Assembly (NCBI GenBank): GCA_963580285.1
Contig: OY757010.1
Coordinates: 222,041,234-222,105,233 of the forward strand
DNA length: 64,000 nt
Source: Lucinisca nassula
Lineage: Eukaryota; Mollusca; Bivalvia; Lucinida; Lucinidae
Direction of reading: 5' to 3'
The notes beneath the pieces were generated by a model that was given only the letters and a program-made list of their open reading frames with translations, was not told the DNA's origin and searched no databases. The number at the start of each line of letters is the position of its first letter. The stretch's first letter is position 1. Positions 51,752 through 63,179 of the stretch are shown here, piece by piece. Both the position numbers and the translations under genes were made by a program.

Positions 51752-52904
51752 TCTCAACAATTAAATTCAATTTTGGTCGATTGTTTTTCAAACGACCCGA
51801 AGTTATAATGGGTATTAGGTTTTCTTTGCTAAAGTCCACGTGGTTTTAACAAATGTATAAGAAAATAGCCGTGTTGAGGTCAGAGTATTGCGCCAGAGTG
51901 TTACATGTATCTATAGAATTTGGACTGGAATCAAGTGTTGTGTTTGACAAACAGTGTAGACACAGATCAGACGCCGTTGAACGCGATGTCTGATCATGGT
52001 CTACCGTGTTTGCTTACGTACGCGATATCGTATCAGGGTCTATACAAATATCTTACAATGCAGGTCTGTAAAAGTTAGTGTTGACGGAGACGTTAAACTT
52101 TAAATCAAACAAGTAAAACTGTAAAAGTTAAGCGAAATGTCAACAGTTTACTTACCGTTCAGGATCATTTTCCAACCTAGACTCAGATACAAGTGCTTCA
52201 GTGCTTTGATTTATAAAAGCTTGGTATTTTTCATTATTTCGGCTGCAAATGTAGATTGCGGGTGCTCGTTAGAATCATCCGCAATGGTTCAGTGGTAGTT
52301 TTTTACGAATGTAGGAAAAAGTCACAGGGGGGGGGGGGGGGGGGGGAGTTTGGGAAAAACAGTCACGGAAAAACAAGTCACAAAATTTGTTTGAATAATG
52401 TTTTCATTAGTGTTATGTGAGTAGCTTACTGAAAAGCATGATTCAAAATTAAGTGTTGACAACGACGAACAACTACAGGCAACGGAGTATTCCATCCTTG
52501 TTGATCCCTTAGAGTCTTCTGTATTACGCCCGTGCCACTGCTAAAATGTCATCTTTCATGTCAGATATAACATAAGTTAGATGGAAACTTTTGACAGTCT
52601 TTGTTATTTTAGCCTAAATATAGACTATGGGTCGTTGTTAGGACAGCCTCAATGGGGTGGTGCAATCTATGTTTTTGAACCGAAAATAAGGCATATAATG
52701 ACTGTTATGTGTTATATGAGGTTCTTATTGATAAGTTCGAATCCAGAATATTGGCAATGACTAACGAGGACTGACCACGGAGTTTCCCATCTTTTAAGAC
52801 ACTTAAGAGTCTTTACATTACAATTACATAACGAAAACAGGCCTATATATTTTTGACCCCCCTTGAACCCCACTTTTATATAGTAAAACTGAGGTTTACA
52901 GGGG
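51752..52904. other. Repeat-derived intergenic DNA, no gene
   Basis: Contains a palindrome AAACAGTGTAGAC...(about 51955-52010) of the TTAA-MITE type, a SINE-X tail remnant (52067-52115), M-family remnants (52230-52290, 52580-52700, 52810-52900) and a poly-G run (52327-52346). Confidence 0.5.
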
Positions 52905-54000
52905 TCATGTGACCTGGACCCCATGAGCAAATTTTGGTTCCCCCCATCCCATAGAGGCTCCATATGAAATTTGACTTCAATCGGCCCAACGGTTTCCGAG
53001 GAGAAGCAGTTCGAAAATTTTCACATTTTTCGCCTCTGCGAGGCTTTACTAAATGATATGTAATATTTCGCAAGTTCATTGGTTAGATCTCATTGATATC
53101 TATCAGTATGCCAAAAAATATTTAAATATTCCAAGGGGTTAAGTCACTATCACCAATTTTCACAAACGGGTTACGGACGGACAGACAGACAGACAGACCA
53201 TATATGGCTTGGCGGTCATTTTGTTCATGTGAGCTGGACCCCATGAGCAAATTTTGGTTAGCCCCATCCCATAGAGGCTCCATATGAAATTTGACTTCAA
53301 TCGGCCCAACGGTTTCCGAGGAGAAGCAGTTCGAAAATTTTCACGTTTTTCGCCTCGGCGAGGCTATACTAAATGGAATGTAATATTTCGCAAGTTCATT
53401 GGTTCGATCTCATTAATATCTATCAGTATGCCAAAAATTGTTTAAATATTCCAAGCGGTTAAGTCACTATCACCAATTTTCACAAACGGTTAACGGATTT
53501 TTCGCCTCGGCGAGACTATACTAAATGATATGTAATATTTCGCAAGTTCATTGGTTAGATCACATTGATATCTATCAGTATGCCAAAAATTGTTTAAATA
53601 TTCCAAGCGGTTAAGTCACTGTCACCAATTTTCACAAACGGGTTACGGACGGACAGACAGACAGACAGACCATATATGGCTTGGCGGCTATTTTGGTTTT
53701 GTGACCTGCACCCCATGACAAATTTTGGTTTCCCCCATCCCATAGAGGCTCCATATGAAATTTGACTTCAATCGGCTCAACGGTTCCCGAGGAGAAGCAG
53801 TTCGAAAATTTTCACATTTTTCGCCTCGGCGAGGCTATACTAAATGGAATGTAATATTTCGCAAGTTCATTGGTTAGATCTCATTGATATCTATCAGTAT
53901 GCCAAAAATTGTTTAAATATTCCAAGCGGTTAAGTCACTATCACAAATTTTCACAAACGGGTTACGGACGGACAGACAGACTGACAGACTGACAAACTGA
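52905..54000 (+). repeat. Tandem repeat, about 320-470-bp units (3 full, 1 partial)
   Basis: Units begin GTGACCTGGACCCCATGAG (about 52908, 53227, 53699) and run to ACGGACGGACAGACAGACAG. A partial unit begins near 53500 at CGCCTCGGCGAG. The array ends in a GACAGAATGACC-type microsatellite. A hairpin CAACCGAC TTCA GTCGGTTG (54062-54081) follows and may be the 3' end of the element. Confidence 0.8.
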
Positions 54001-54084
54001 CAGAATGACCGATTGACCGAATGACAGAATGACACGGTGATTTTAGGGCACTCTTAGAAAATCAACCGACTTCAGTCGGTTGCT

Positions 54085-54639
54085 TTTTCTGCGGGTCGTG
54101 CAATCCGTAAACCCCATTTTTCTATATATAGGTTTGGGTTTACCGGGGTATACGCAACAAATTAGGTAGACAGAACCAATATTCACACCTTTGAGCAAGT
54201 TATATAAACACTGAACTAATTGACAATAACCAACCATCTTTAACATGGCATCAGAAAAATTGATTAATGTACAATCTTTTATTATTGGATTTTTTTCTAT
54301 ATTTTTTATTTGTGAATTTCTTTCCGTGATTTTTTTTCCTGTGACCAGTTTTTACTTCCTCATGCCTGTGCATCGAATAACCTTGTAAAAATGATCTTAT
54401 TTTAATCCAACATTATTTGCGAAATTAAATTTTCTTTTGTAGTTTTATATATTTATTATTTTCATTTTTTTTTTTATTTATTTATTTTTATTTTTATTTT
54501 TTGTATTTATTTTTATGTATTATGAGGCAGTATAAAAGAGTCCTGGCAATGCATTTTCTACACTTATTACATCCAGCAAAGACACATATCAGCCTAAACA
54601 TCTGGGTTATCTGATCGGAGTCCTCACTAGGTGCACGAA
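54085..54639. other. AT-rich spacer
   Basis: An M-family remnant (about 54105-54155, TAAACCCCATTTTTCTATAT). Then T-rich low-complexity DNA. No gene. Confidence 0.45.
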
Positions 54640-54850
54640 GAAACAATGGGTCCTACTAAGCATGCCCAAGGAAATTGGTGTGAGTCAGACCGTCCAGTGC
54701 ATGTTAGCCTTTTGGTTTCATTTGGCGGCAGGGCTTGAGCTTTGTCGGGTAAAAGTCCTACAACATTGAAAGGAACGTCTCCAAAATGACCCTTTTAGAG
54801 TTTACGGGGACGTTCAATCTCAATTCAGTAAAAAAAAAATAAACAAAATA
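54640..54850 (+). repeat. SINE-X copy 7, diverged
   Basis: Recognisable from AAACAATGGGTCCTACTAAG (which corresponds to the CTTAG...CTAAGCC block) to ACGGGGACGTTCAATCTCAA and a poly-A end. Confidence 0.65.
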
Positions 54851-55792
54851 ATAATAAAAAAAAAAAAAACTACCCATAAGGCGCATCGCGAATGTAGACC
54901 TTGCTGTGTTCAGGCTGATTAGTGATGATTATCGTCGATAAAGCAGGTGTCAGTTTCGTAATCGTGTGTATAACGAGCGTTGCTGAGGTTTTGACACTCT
55001 ACCGCAAACGTGTCATGCGATAATTCTTTCCTATCAATCGACCTTTTGTGTATTTTGAGTTTTACGTCCCATCAACAGCTAAGGCCATACGGAGACAAGA
55101 CTATTCCGAACGTCTCGAACACGCGACGCAGACAATGACCTTTGTACTAAGGCATTAAACTGTATATTACAATGCAAAATGCTTCTTGTTCTTTTTTTTT
55201 TTTTTTTTTTTCATTAACCTGATGCATTTGTTTTGGCTAAAGCATTTATCCAAAGCAAATACATGAGTGAGCACAAACATTCAATGATGTTTTAACTTTT
55301 ATTCTGTTCTTACTGATTTTGTTTTATTGTTTTAACTTTCTTGTCTTCTTTTCTGGTTTTAATCCTCGTAAATATCGGACAGGAAATACCCCTTCTTGTG
55401 TCGGGATTGGCGATGCTGTTCGGAAAGAAAGGCACTGGAAAAGGCTAATGGAAATAAAGTCACAGATAAAACTTAAAAAAAAGTCACAAATAGAAAATAG
55501 AAATCATCCATTTTCAAAATATATAATGAGTAAATAAAAGTAACGTCAACACCTGCAAACCCGACATTTCCCGGTGTCAAACATTTTGGCCTAAAGATAC
55601 CAAGAAAACCTGAATTGGAAATTGTTGCCTATTTATCACTGTTTATTCACTCTGCTGCATCTTCTTACAAACTTTTTCAAAAATACTTTTTTTTTGGCAA
55701 ACAGTAAACAGTGTAGACCCAGATCAGATTGCTTCACGAAGAGGAGCAAAAATATGAAAAAAATACGAATACCCCCTGTAAGCCCTACTTTT
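54851..55792. other. Unassigned stretch
   Basis: Frames below 75 codons, with a poly-T run at 55191-55211. Nothing recognised apart from a partial AAACAGTGTAGACCC palindrome word near 55706. Confidence 0.4.
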
Positions 55793-56591
55793 TATGCCCC
55801 CGCCTTTCGAAAAATGGTGGAAGGGCATATAGCATTGCCACTGTCCGTCAGTCCGTTCGGCCGTCCGAAACTTAAACGAAGTTGGTTGGTTGATTTGTGT
55901 TTTAACGTCCCCGTCAACACTGTAAAGGTCATTTTGGAGACGTTGCTTCCAATTTTGTGGGACTTTTACCCGACATTGAGATGAAATGGCATCTCAAGAC
56001 CTGTCGCCCAATGAAACGAATAGGGTTTATTAGCATGGACGGTCCGCATCGCACCGCGCTTCCTGGACAGGCTTAGATCCTCTAAGCGGTTAACCAGTAG
56101 TAGTGTGCGGGCCGAATTCAGCTCTGCGTGGAAGCATCATGCATCCAATAGATTTCTTCAAGCCCCTATGGGCGGGGGCCGGCTTAAACGAAGTCAATAA
56201 CTTATTTATGGATGGATTTTGAAATAACTTTGTAGAATTGTTAATTATTATGAGACGATGTGTAACGTGCAAGACCCAGGTCAGTACCGCCAAGGTCAAG
56301 GACATACTTAGAGGTCAAAGTTCCAAAAAGGGTCCGAAACTTAAACGCAGTCAATAACTTTCTTATACTGGATGGATTTTGAAATTACTTGGCAGAAATG
56401 TTGGGCATCATGAGACAATCTGTCTGACACAAAACCAAGGTCCTTACCGCCAAGGTCAATGTCAAACTTAGAGGTCAAATGTGGAAAAAAGGGTCCAAAA
56501 CTTAAACACCGTCAATAACTTTCTGTGGATTAATACGAACATAGGCATATTTTCACGTGGGGGTATCCGTGTCCTTTGGACGCCATTCTAG
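55793..56591 (+). mobile_element. HINE-like element F2b, interrupted by SINE-X
   Basis: The 5' end TATGCCCCCGCCTTTCG has a local inverse (AAGGGCATA). The CCGTCAGTCCGTTCGGCCG stretch and about two 150-bp tandem units (56184-56530) follow. The 3' end GTGGGGGTATCC carries the hairpin GTGTCC TTT GGACGC and ATTCTAG. Same family as F2a. A SINE-X copy is inserted at 55882-56182. Confidence 0.6.
55882..56182 (-). mobile_element. SINE-X copy 8 with 11-bp target duplication
   Basis: Full-length X repeat in minus orientation, flanked by CTTAAACGAAG on both sides (55871-55881 and 56183-56193). The host word is a single ACTTAAACG(A/C)AG in related repeats, which supports a clean insertion. The length of the duplication fits retroposition. 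Confidence 0.85.
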
Positions 56592-56869
56592 TCTCTTCAT
56601 AAAATGGGGGTTAGAGGGGTGTTCATTGCTCTGACTTGTTAACATTATGAATGGTTGTGACTATCACCAACAATTCTAAGAAAAACAAGATAAAAACCAT
56701 TTCTGTGACTTTTCTTCCATTATTTATTTCCTACCCAAACCTGTGACTTTTTCCGTTACTTTTTAGCTCACCTGACCGAAGGTCATGGTGAGCTTTTGTG
56801 ACAGTAAGATGTCCGGCGTCGTCGTGCGTCGTGCGTCGTGCGTCGTCCGTCGTCCGTCGTGCGTCGTCC

Positions 56870-57765
56870 GTGCGTAAACTTTTTCTTGTGAACACACTAG
56901 AGGCCACAGTTTTGGTCCAATTATCATCAAACTTGCTCAGAATGATAATCATGACAATATCTCGGTCAAGTTCGAATTTGGGTCATGTCGGGTAAAAAAG
57001 TAGGTCAGTAGGTCAAATCATAGAAAAACCTTGTGAACACTCGAGAGGCCACAATTTTGGTCCAATCATCATCAAACTTGAACAGAATGATCATTGTGAC
57101 AATATTTTAGTGAAGTTTGAATATGGATCATGTCGGCTTAAAAAGTAGGTCAGCGGGTCAAATCATAGAAAAACCTTGTGAACACCCTAGAGGCCACAAT
57201 TTTGGTCCAATCATAATCAAACTTGCTCAGAATGATCATCATGACAATATCTTGGTCAAGTTCGAATATGGGTCATGTCCGGTCAAAAAGTAGGTCAGTA
57301 GGTCAAATCATAGAAAAACCTTGTGAACACTCTGAAGGCCACTGTTTTGGTCCAATTATCATGAAACTTGCTCAGAATGACCATTGTGACAATATTTCAG
57401 TCCAGTTCGAATATGGGTCATATCGGGTTAAAAAGTAGGTCAGCGGGTCAAATCATATAAAAACCTTGTGAACACCCTAGGGGCCACAATTTTGGTCCAA
57501 TCATAATCAAACTTGCTCAGAATGATCATCATGACAATATCTCGGTCAAGTTTGAATATGGGTCATGTCCGGTTGAAAAGTAGGTCAGTAGGTCAAATCA
57601 TAGAAAAACCTTGTGAATACTCAGGAGGCCACAAGTTTGGTTAAATCATTAATCTTGCTCAGAATGGTCATTGTGACAATATCTTGGCTAAGTTTGAATA
57701 AAGGTCTTTTCGGGTCAAAAAGTAGGTCAGTAGGTCAAATTAAAGAAAAAACTTGTGAACACTCT
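56870..57765 (+). repeat. Tandem array, about 145-bp units (6 copies)
   Basis: CTTGTGAACAC recurs at about 56884, 57030, 57174, 57319, 57465, 57609 (variant) and 57752. Four units hold a perfect AGGTCAGTAGGTCA (57002-57015, 57292-57305, 57582-57595, 57724-57737); two hold AGGTCAGCGGGTCA. Confidence 0.9.
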
Positions 57766-60240
57766 AGTTTTACATAGACTTATATAGGGAAAATCTTTAA
57801 AAATCCTTTTCTCTGAAACCACAAGGCCTAGGTCTTTTATATTTGGTATGAAGCTTCATCTAAAAGACCCCTAACAAGATTATTCAAATGATAGTGCTGA
57901 GGCCAAAAATGTCCCCGCCCCCGGGCCCTTTGGTTTTACATAGGCTTATATAGGGAAAATCTTTAAAAATCTTCTGCTCTGAAGCTGCAAGGCCCAGGAC
58001 TTTGATATTTGGTATTAAGCTTTATCTAGTGGACCCCTACCAAGATTGTTCAAATTATAGTGCTGGGGCAAAAAATGCCCCCGTTCCGGGGCCCTTTGGT
58101 TTTACATGGCCTTATATAGGGAAAATCTTTAAAAATCTTCTTCTCTGAAACCGCAAGGTCCAGGACTTTGATATTTAGAATGAAGCTTCATCCATTGGAC
58201 CTCTACCAAGATTGTTCAAATTATCGCCCTTGGGCCAAAAATGCCCCCGCTCAGGGGCCCTTTGTTTTTACATAGACTTATATAGGGAAAATCTTTAAAA
58301 ATCCTTTTCTCTGAAACCACAAGGCCTAGGTCTTTTATATTTGGTATGAAGCTTCATCTAAAAGACCCCTAACAAGATTATTCAAATGATAGTGCTGAGG
58401 CCAAAAATGTCCCCACCCCCGGGCCCTTTGGTTTTACATAGGCTTATATAGGGAAAATCTTTAAAAATCTTCTGCTCTGAAACTGCAAGGCCCAGGACTT
58501 TGATATTTGGTATTAAGCTTTATCTAGTGGACCCCTACCAAGATTGTTCAAATTATAGTGCTGGGGCAAAAAAAGCCTCCACCTGGGGCCCTTTGGTTTT
58601 ACATAGGCTTATATAGGGAAAATCTTTAAAAATCTTCTTCTCTGAAACCGCAAGGCCCAGGACTTTGATATTTTGTATGAAGCTTCATCTAGTGGACCCC
58701 TACCAAGATTGTTCAAATTATAGCCCTTGGGCCAAAAATCCCCCTGCTCAGGGGCCCTTTGGTTTTACATAGACTTATATAGGGAAAATCTTTAGAAATC
58801 TTCTTCTCTGAAACCGCAAGGTCCAGGACTTTGATATTTAGAATGAAGCTTCATCCAATGGACCTCTACCAAGATTGTTCAAACTATCGCCCTTGGGCCA
58901 AAAATGCCCCCGCTCAGGGGCCCTTTGTTTTTACATAGACTTATATAGGGAAAATCTTTAAAAATCCTTTTCTCTGAAACCACAAGGCCTAGGTCTTTTA
59001 TATTTGGTATGAAGCTTCATCTAAAAGACCCCTAACAAGATTATTCAAATGATAGTGCTGAGGCCAAAAATGTCCCCGCCGCCGGGCCCTTTGGTTTTAC
59101 ATAGGCTTATATAGGGAAAATCTTTAAAAATCTTCTGCTCTGAAACTGCAAGGCCCAGGACTTTGATATTTGGAATTAAGCTTTATCTAGTGGACCCCTA
59201 CCAAGATTGTTCAAATTATAGTGCTGGGGCAAAAAAAGCCTCCGACTGGGACCCTTTGGTTTTACATGGCCTTATATAGGGAAAATCTTTAAAAATCTTC
59301 TTCTCTGAAACCGCAAGGCCCAGGACTTTGATATTTTGTATGAAGCTTCATCTAGTGGACCCCTACCAAGATTGTTCAAATTATAGCCCTTGGGCCAAAA
59401 ATGCCCCCGCTCAGGGGCCCTTTGGTTTTACATAGACTTATATAGGGAAAATCTTTAAAAATCTTCTTCTCTGAAACCACAAGGCCTAGGTCTTTTATAT
59501 TTGGTATGAAGCTTCTTCTAAAGGACCCCTACCAAGATGATTCAAATTATAGTGCTGGGGCCAAAAGTGGCCCCGTCCCGGGGCCCTTTGGTTTTACATA
59601 GACTTATATAGGGATAATCTTTAAAAATCTTCTCTGAAACCACAAGGCCCAGGACTTTGAAATTTGGTATGAAGTTGCATCTAATGGACCTCTACCAAGA
59701 TTGTTAAAATTATAGCCCTGGGGCCAAAAATGCCCCCACTCTGGGGCCCTATGGTTTTACATAGACTTACATGGGGAAAATCTTCAAAAATCTTCTTCTC
59801 TGAAACCACAAGGCCTGGGTCTTTGATATTTGGTATGAAGCTGCATCTAGTGGACCTCTATCAAAATTATTCAAATTATAGCCCTGGTACCAAAAATGTC
59901 CCCGCTCCGGGGCCCTTTGGTTTTGCATAGACTTATATAGGGAAATCTTTAAAAATCTTCTCTGAAACTGCAAGGCCAAGGCCTTTGATATTTAGTATGG
60001 AGCTTTATCTAGTGGACCTCTACCAAGATTGTTCAAATTATAGCCCTGGGGCCACAAATGCCCCCACCCCGGGCCGGGGCCCTTTGTTTTTACATAGATT
60101 TATATAGCCCTGGGGCCATTTGGTTTTGCATAGGCTTATGTAGGGAATATCTTTAAAAAAAATCTTCTTCTCTGAAACTGCAAGGCCCAGGTCTTTGAAA
60201 TTTGATGTGTAGCTTTATCTAGTGGACCTTTGCCAAGATT
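57766..60240 (+). repeat. Tandem array, about 165-bp units (about 15 copies)
   Basis: CTTATATAGGGAAAATCTTT marks each unit from 57780 on. Subtypes recur in a higher-order pattern: the variant with CCTAGGTCTTTTATATTTGG appears near 57829, 58325, 58988 and 59484, that is every third or fourth unit. Units end in CAAAAATGCCCCCGC and GGGGCCCTTTG. Confidence 0.9.
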
Positions 60241-60404
60241 GTTCTAATTATAGCCTTTGTTGATGTTTGGTATGAAGCTTCACCTTTAAGACCTCCCTCA
60301 ACATTATGCACATTAAAACCCTGGGGCCAATAATGGCCCTCTCTGGGGCCCACTTGTTACACTATGGATCAGGTGAGCGATCCAGGGCCATCATGGCCCT
60401 CTTG

Positions 60405-60914
60405 TTTCTTGTGCCTTTCGTTCCTTTATTCCTTCCTGCTGCATAATAAATGTAGATTGTGGCTGCATATACATGAGCTGTGAAAAGCGGGATTTTCAAA
60501 TTACAACATGACGGTTCATCATCATCGTCGTCCTCGTGACCGTTATAGTCGTCGTCATTGTCATAATGCTATATGACGACATTCCACAAAAAGCAGTCTC
60601 ACTTAAATCCATGTTTCAGATATATCAGGAACAGATACCTCAGAACTATAACGCAGCCAGAATTGTTGCTCTTGTTCACACTTGATTTGTAAACTTTATC
60701 CAGTTCACGTACTGAACCCCTCACAAACCTAATTTATGTAGGCAAAGTGAGTTTTGCAATGTGACCAAGAAGCAGGCATCGAACAGCCATGAAATTTTGT
60801 ATTCATTAAATCCAAACCTTTTTTACTTGATTTGACTCAAATGAGTTCAAGTTTACCTGCAATAACGTAGAAATTCTAGACTTTGAAAATTGATACTAGA
60901 ACGTTTTTGAGAAA
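60405..60914. other. Unassigned stretch left of mariner
   Basis: Contains a CATCATCATCGTCGTC microsatellite-like run (60513-60560) and AT-rich DNA. The 5' terminal repeat of the mariner element should lie here but was not identified. Confidence 0.45.
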
Positions 60915-62280
60915 ATGGACAAAATCTGGCATCGTGGTGTCATCAAGTACCTCCATAAAATGGGTTAGCTCCTAAGGGCATTCATGCCGATATGGTTGCT
61001 ACATTAGGTGATGATGCTCCTTCGTATGCAACCGTGAAAAGGTGGGCAGCAAATTTTAAGATGGCAAGGACAGCCTTGAAGATGATGACTGGTGTGGACG
61101 ACCCACAACGGCAACAACTGAGGAAACCATCAGCCAAGTGCACAGGGCCGTGATGGATGACAGGCGTTTAACTGTGAATCAGTTAGCTAACACTGTTGGC
61201 ATCTCCCGTGAACGAGTAGAGAACATTCTACACAGTGAATTAGGAATGTCGAAGGTTTCCGCCAGATGGGTGCCACGGCTTTTGACGCCTGACCAAAAGT
61301 TGACCAGACTGAACCTGTCACAAGCCAACTTGGCTATTTTTAAAGCAAACCAAGATGGTTTTCTTGACCGTTTTGTCACTCAGGATGAGTGTTGGGTTCA
61401 TCACTTTGAGCCACAGACCAAAAGACAATCCATGCAATGGAAGCACTGCGCTCACCCCCTCCAAGGAAGGCAAAGGTCGTCTCCTCTGCAGGGAAGGTGA
61501 TGGCATCAGTGTTCTTGAATGCCAAGGGCATAATATTCATAGATTACTTTCAAAAGGGCAGATTACTTTCAAAAGGGCAGATAGGGGCTTGAAGAAATAT
61601 ATGGGCTGCACGATGCTTCCACGCAGAGCTGAATCTGGCCTGCACACTAGTACTGGTAAACAGCTTAGAGGATCTAAGCCTGTCCAGGAACCGCGGTGCG
61701 AGGCGGACCGTCCATGCTAATAAACCCTATTGGTTTCATTGGATGACAGGGCTTGAGATGTCATTTCATCTCAATGTCGGGTAAAAGTCCCACAAAATTG
61801 GAAGCAACGTCTCCAAATTGACCTTTACAGTGTTGACGGGGACGTTAAACCTCAAATCAACCAACTAATCAAAAGGGCAGAACAATTAATGGGGAGTATT
61901 ATGCAGATCTGCTAAAACAATTGCGAAAAGCAATTAAGGCTAAACGACCCGGAAAATTGACATAAGGGGTCTTGTTCCATCAGGACAATGCGCCTGCTCA
62001 TATATCGGTTGTCGCAATGGCTGCTGCGCATGACTGTGGCTTCACACTTGTCGATCACCCTCCGTATTCACCTGATCTAGCTCCATCAGATTATTTCCTG
62101 TTTCCAAAAATGAAAAAGCACTTGGCTTGGCAGCATTATCGGTCAGACGAGGAGGTGATAGCTGCTGTGGAGGAGTTTTTCAGGGACCAAGATGAGACCT
62201 TCTATACCACTGGGATCCAAGGACTCCAGCATCGCTGGAGGAAGTGTGTGGACAGGAAGGGAGACTATGTTGAAAAATAA
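60915..62280 (+). pseudogene. mariner transposase (DD34D), disrupted
   Basis: Pieces in reading order: GVIKYLHKMG and DGKDSLEDDDW-type HTH region in shifted frames (60930-61130); HRAVMDDRRLTVNQLANTVG and RFVTQDECWVHHFEP, the first catalytic D (61138-61500); VMASVFLNAKGIIFIDY (about 61497-61550); and FHQDNAPAH ... YSPDLAPSDYFLF, the second and third D (61972-62280). There are 34 residues between the last two aspartates, which defines the mariner subgroup of Tc1/mariner. Frameshifts before 61138 and near 61440-61500, a SINE insertion and a stop near 61957 inactivate it. It would cut and paste the element at TA sites. Confidence 0.85.
61581..61869 (+). mobile_element. SINE-X copy 9, inside mariner, 11-bp duplication
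   Basis: Flanked by CAAAAGGGCAG (61570-61580 and 61870-61880). To the left, a 19-bp block GATTACTTTCAAAAGGGCA is also tandemly duplicated (61542-61560, 61561-61579), an extra rearrangement at the target. Confidence 0.85.
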
Positions 62281-62284
62281 GGCA

Positions 62285-62461
62285 CTTTCAGCATGGACAA
62301 ACCATTGGATCTTGGTCAGGCTCAGAACTTTTCAGCCTACCCTCGTATCAAGTACCAAGTCCGTGTAATAACTTCTCTTGTAGACCCCACTTCATATGAA
62401 AACTAGGTCTCACACAGATGCATTTTTTTCATTATTTAATTCGATAACACAAACGTATATT
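62285..62461. other. mariner 3' flank
   Basis: The mariner non-coding 3' end to 62347, then AT-rich spacer. No gene. Confidence 0.5.
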
Positions 62462-62572
62462 AAAAAGAGGATATTACACGAGTGGTCATTTCATATGAAA
62501 TTTATAAACGAGCCTTTGGCGAGTTTCATACATTTCATATGAAATGACCGCTCATGTAAGGTTCTTTTTATC
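62462..62572. repeat. Foldback palindrome a
   Basis: Arms from AAAAAGAGGATATTACACGA to the inverse TCATGTAAGGTTCTTTTT, with CATTTCATATGAAAT inside both arms and a short centre (CCTTTGGC). Imperfect, about 50-bp arms. Confidence 0.75.
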
Positions 62573-62807
62573 ATATGGACACTTTAAATTGGATTTCATC
62601 GCCCTAAAATTTGACAAAAAAATCCACATAAATGCATGGCTGACATGGACGTCGTCCTGGCGTTACCGCTAAAGCCTTACCGCTAAAGTGTTATTTCACG
62701 TGTGGTCATACGATTTTTATTACACGACGTTATCCACTGCTTATCAACTTCGTCATAGGATAAAAAGAGGATCTTACATGAATGTTCATGTATTATTGAA
62801 TTTATTA

Positions 62808-62943
62808 AATGCGTTTTAAATGGCATATGATAAATAGAAGCAAGCCTCGCATTTTATCCCTTTTCCTCAACGAGTTTAATGAATTCAGTAATACATGAGC
62901 ACGAATGCACGCTTCTATTTATCATATGCCATTTAAAACGCAT
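62808..62943. repeat. Foldback palindrome b
   Basis: Arms of about 31 bp, perfect (GCGTTTTAAATGGCATATGA ... and the inverse), around a 70-bp centre. Shares the starting words AAAAAGAGGAT and TTACATGA with palindrome a. Confidence 0.75.
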
Positions 62944-63061
62944 TTTATTCACGATTGTTTTACAAAGATATGAATATTCCGCTATTAGTAAACGCGACGT
63001 CGTTAAGGACGTCGTACATGCAACGTAACGGGGCGCATCTTACTAATTTGCATATTTACTC

Positions 63062-63107
63062 GTAATCCACTAGTGGATTAACTCGTAATCCACTAGTGGA
63101 TTACGGA
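63062..63107. repeat. Repeated CCACTAGTGG palindromes
   Basis: CGTAATCCACTAGTGGATTA occurs twice in tandem (about 63062 and 63085); each is itself nearly self-complementary. Confidence 0.7.
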
Positions 63108-63179
63108 ATTTATTACATGGCGTTATTACACTCTTAGACGCGACGTCATATGATAAATACAGATCATTCATTCTCCTAT

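Larger units (their letters stand above)
56764..60404 (+). mobile_element. Long HINE-like tandem-repeat element F7
   Basis: 3.6 kb. The 5' end TAGCTCACCTGACC folds back with GGTCATGGTGAGCT. GCTCACCTGA (56766-56775) is perfectly inverted as TCAGGTGAGC at 60369-60378. The 3' hairpin AGGGCCAT C ATGGCCCT ends at CTTG. The interior starts with a CGTCGTGCGT microsatellite (56817-56870) and two tandem arrays. No coding region. The ends are recognisable as a common mollusc repeat from memory, which I cannot verify here. Confidence 0.65.
60915..62347 (+). mobile_element. mariner element, broken and interrupted
   Basis: The transposase frame starts near ATG 60915. The 3' terminal repeat candidate is 62311-62347 (ends TTTTCAGCCTACCCTCGTA). 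SINE-X copy 9 is inserted at 61581-61869. Several frameshifts and stops are present. Confidence 0.8.

Noticed and set aside
56817..56870. CGTCGTGCGT microsatellite as a separate feature
   Set aside because: It is the constant GTCCG-rich stretch that follows the 5' end in this element class; described within F7.
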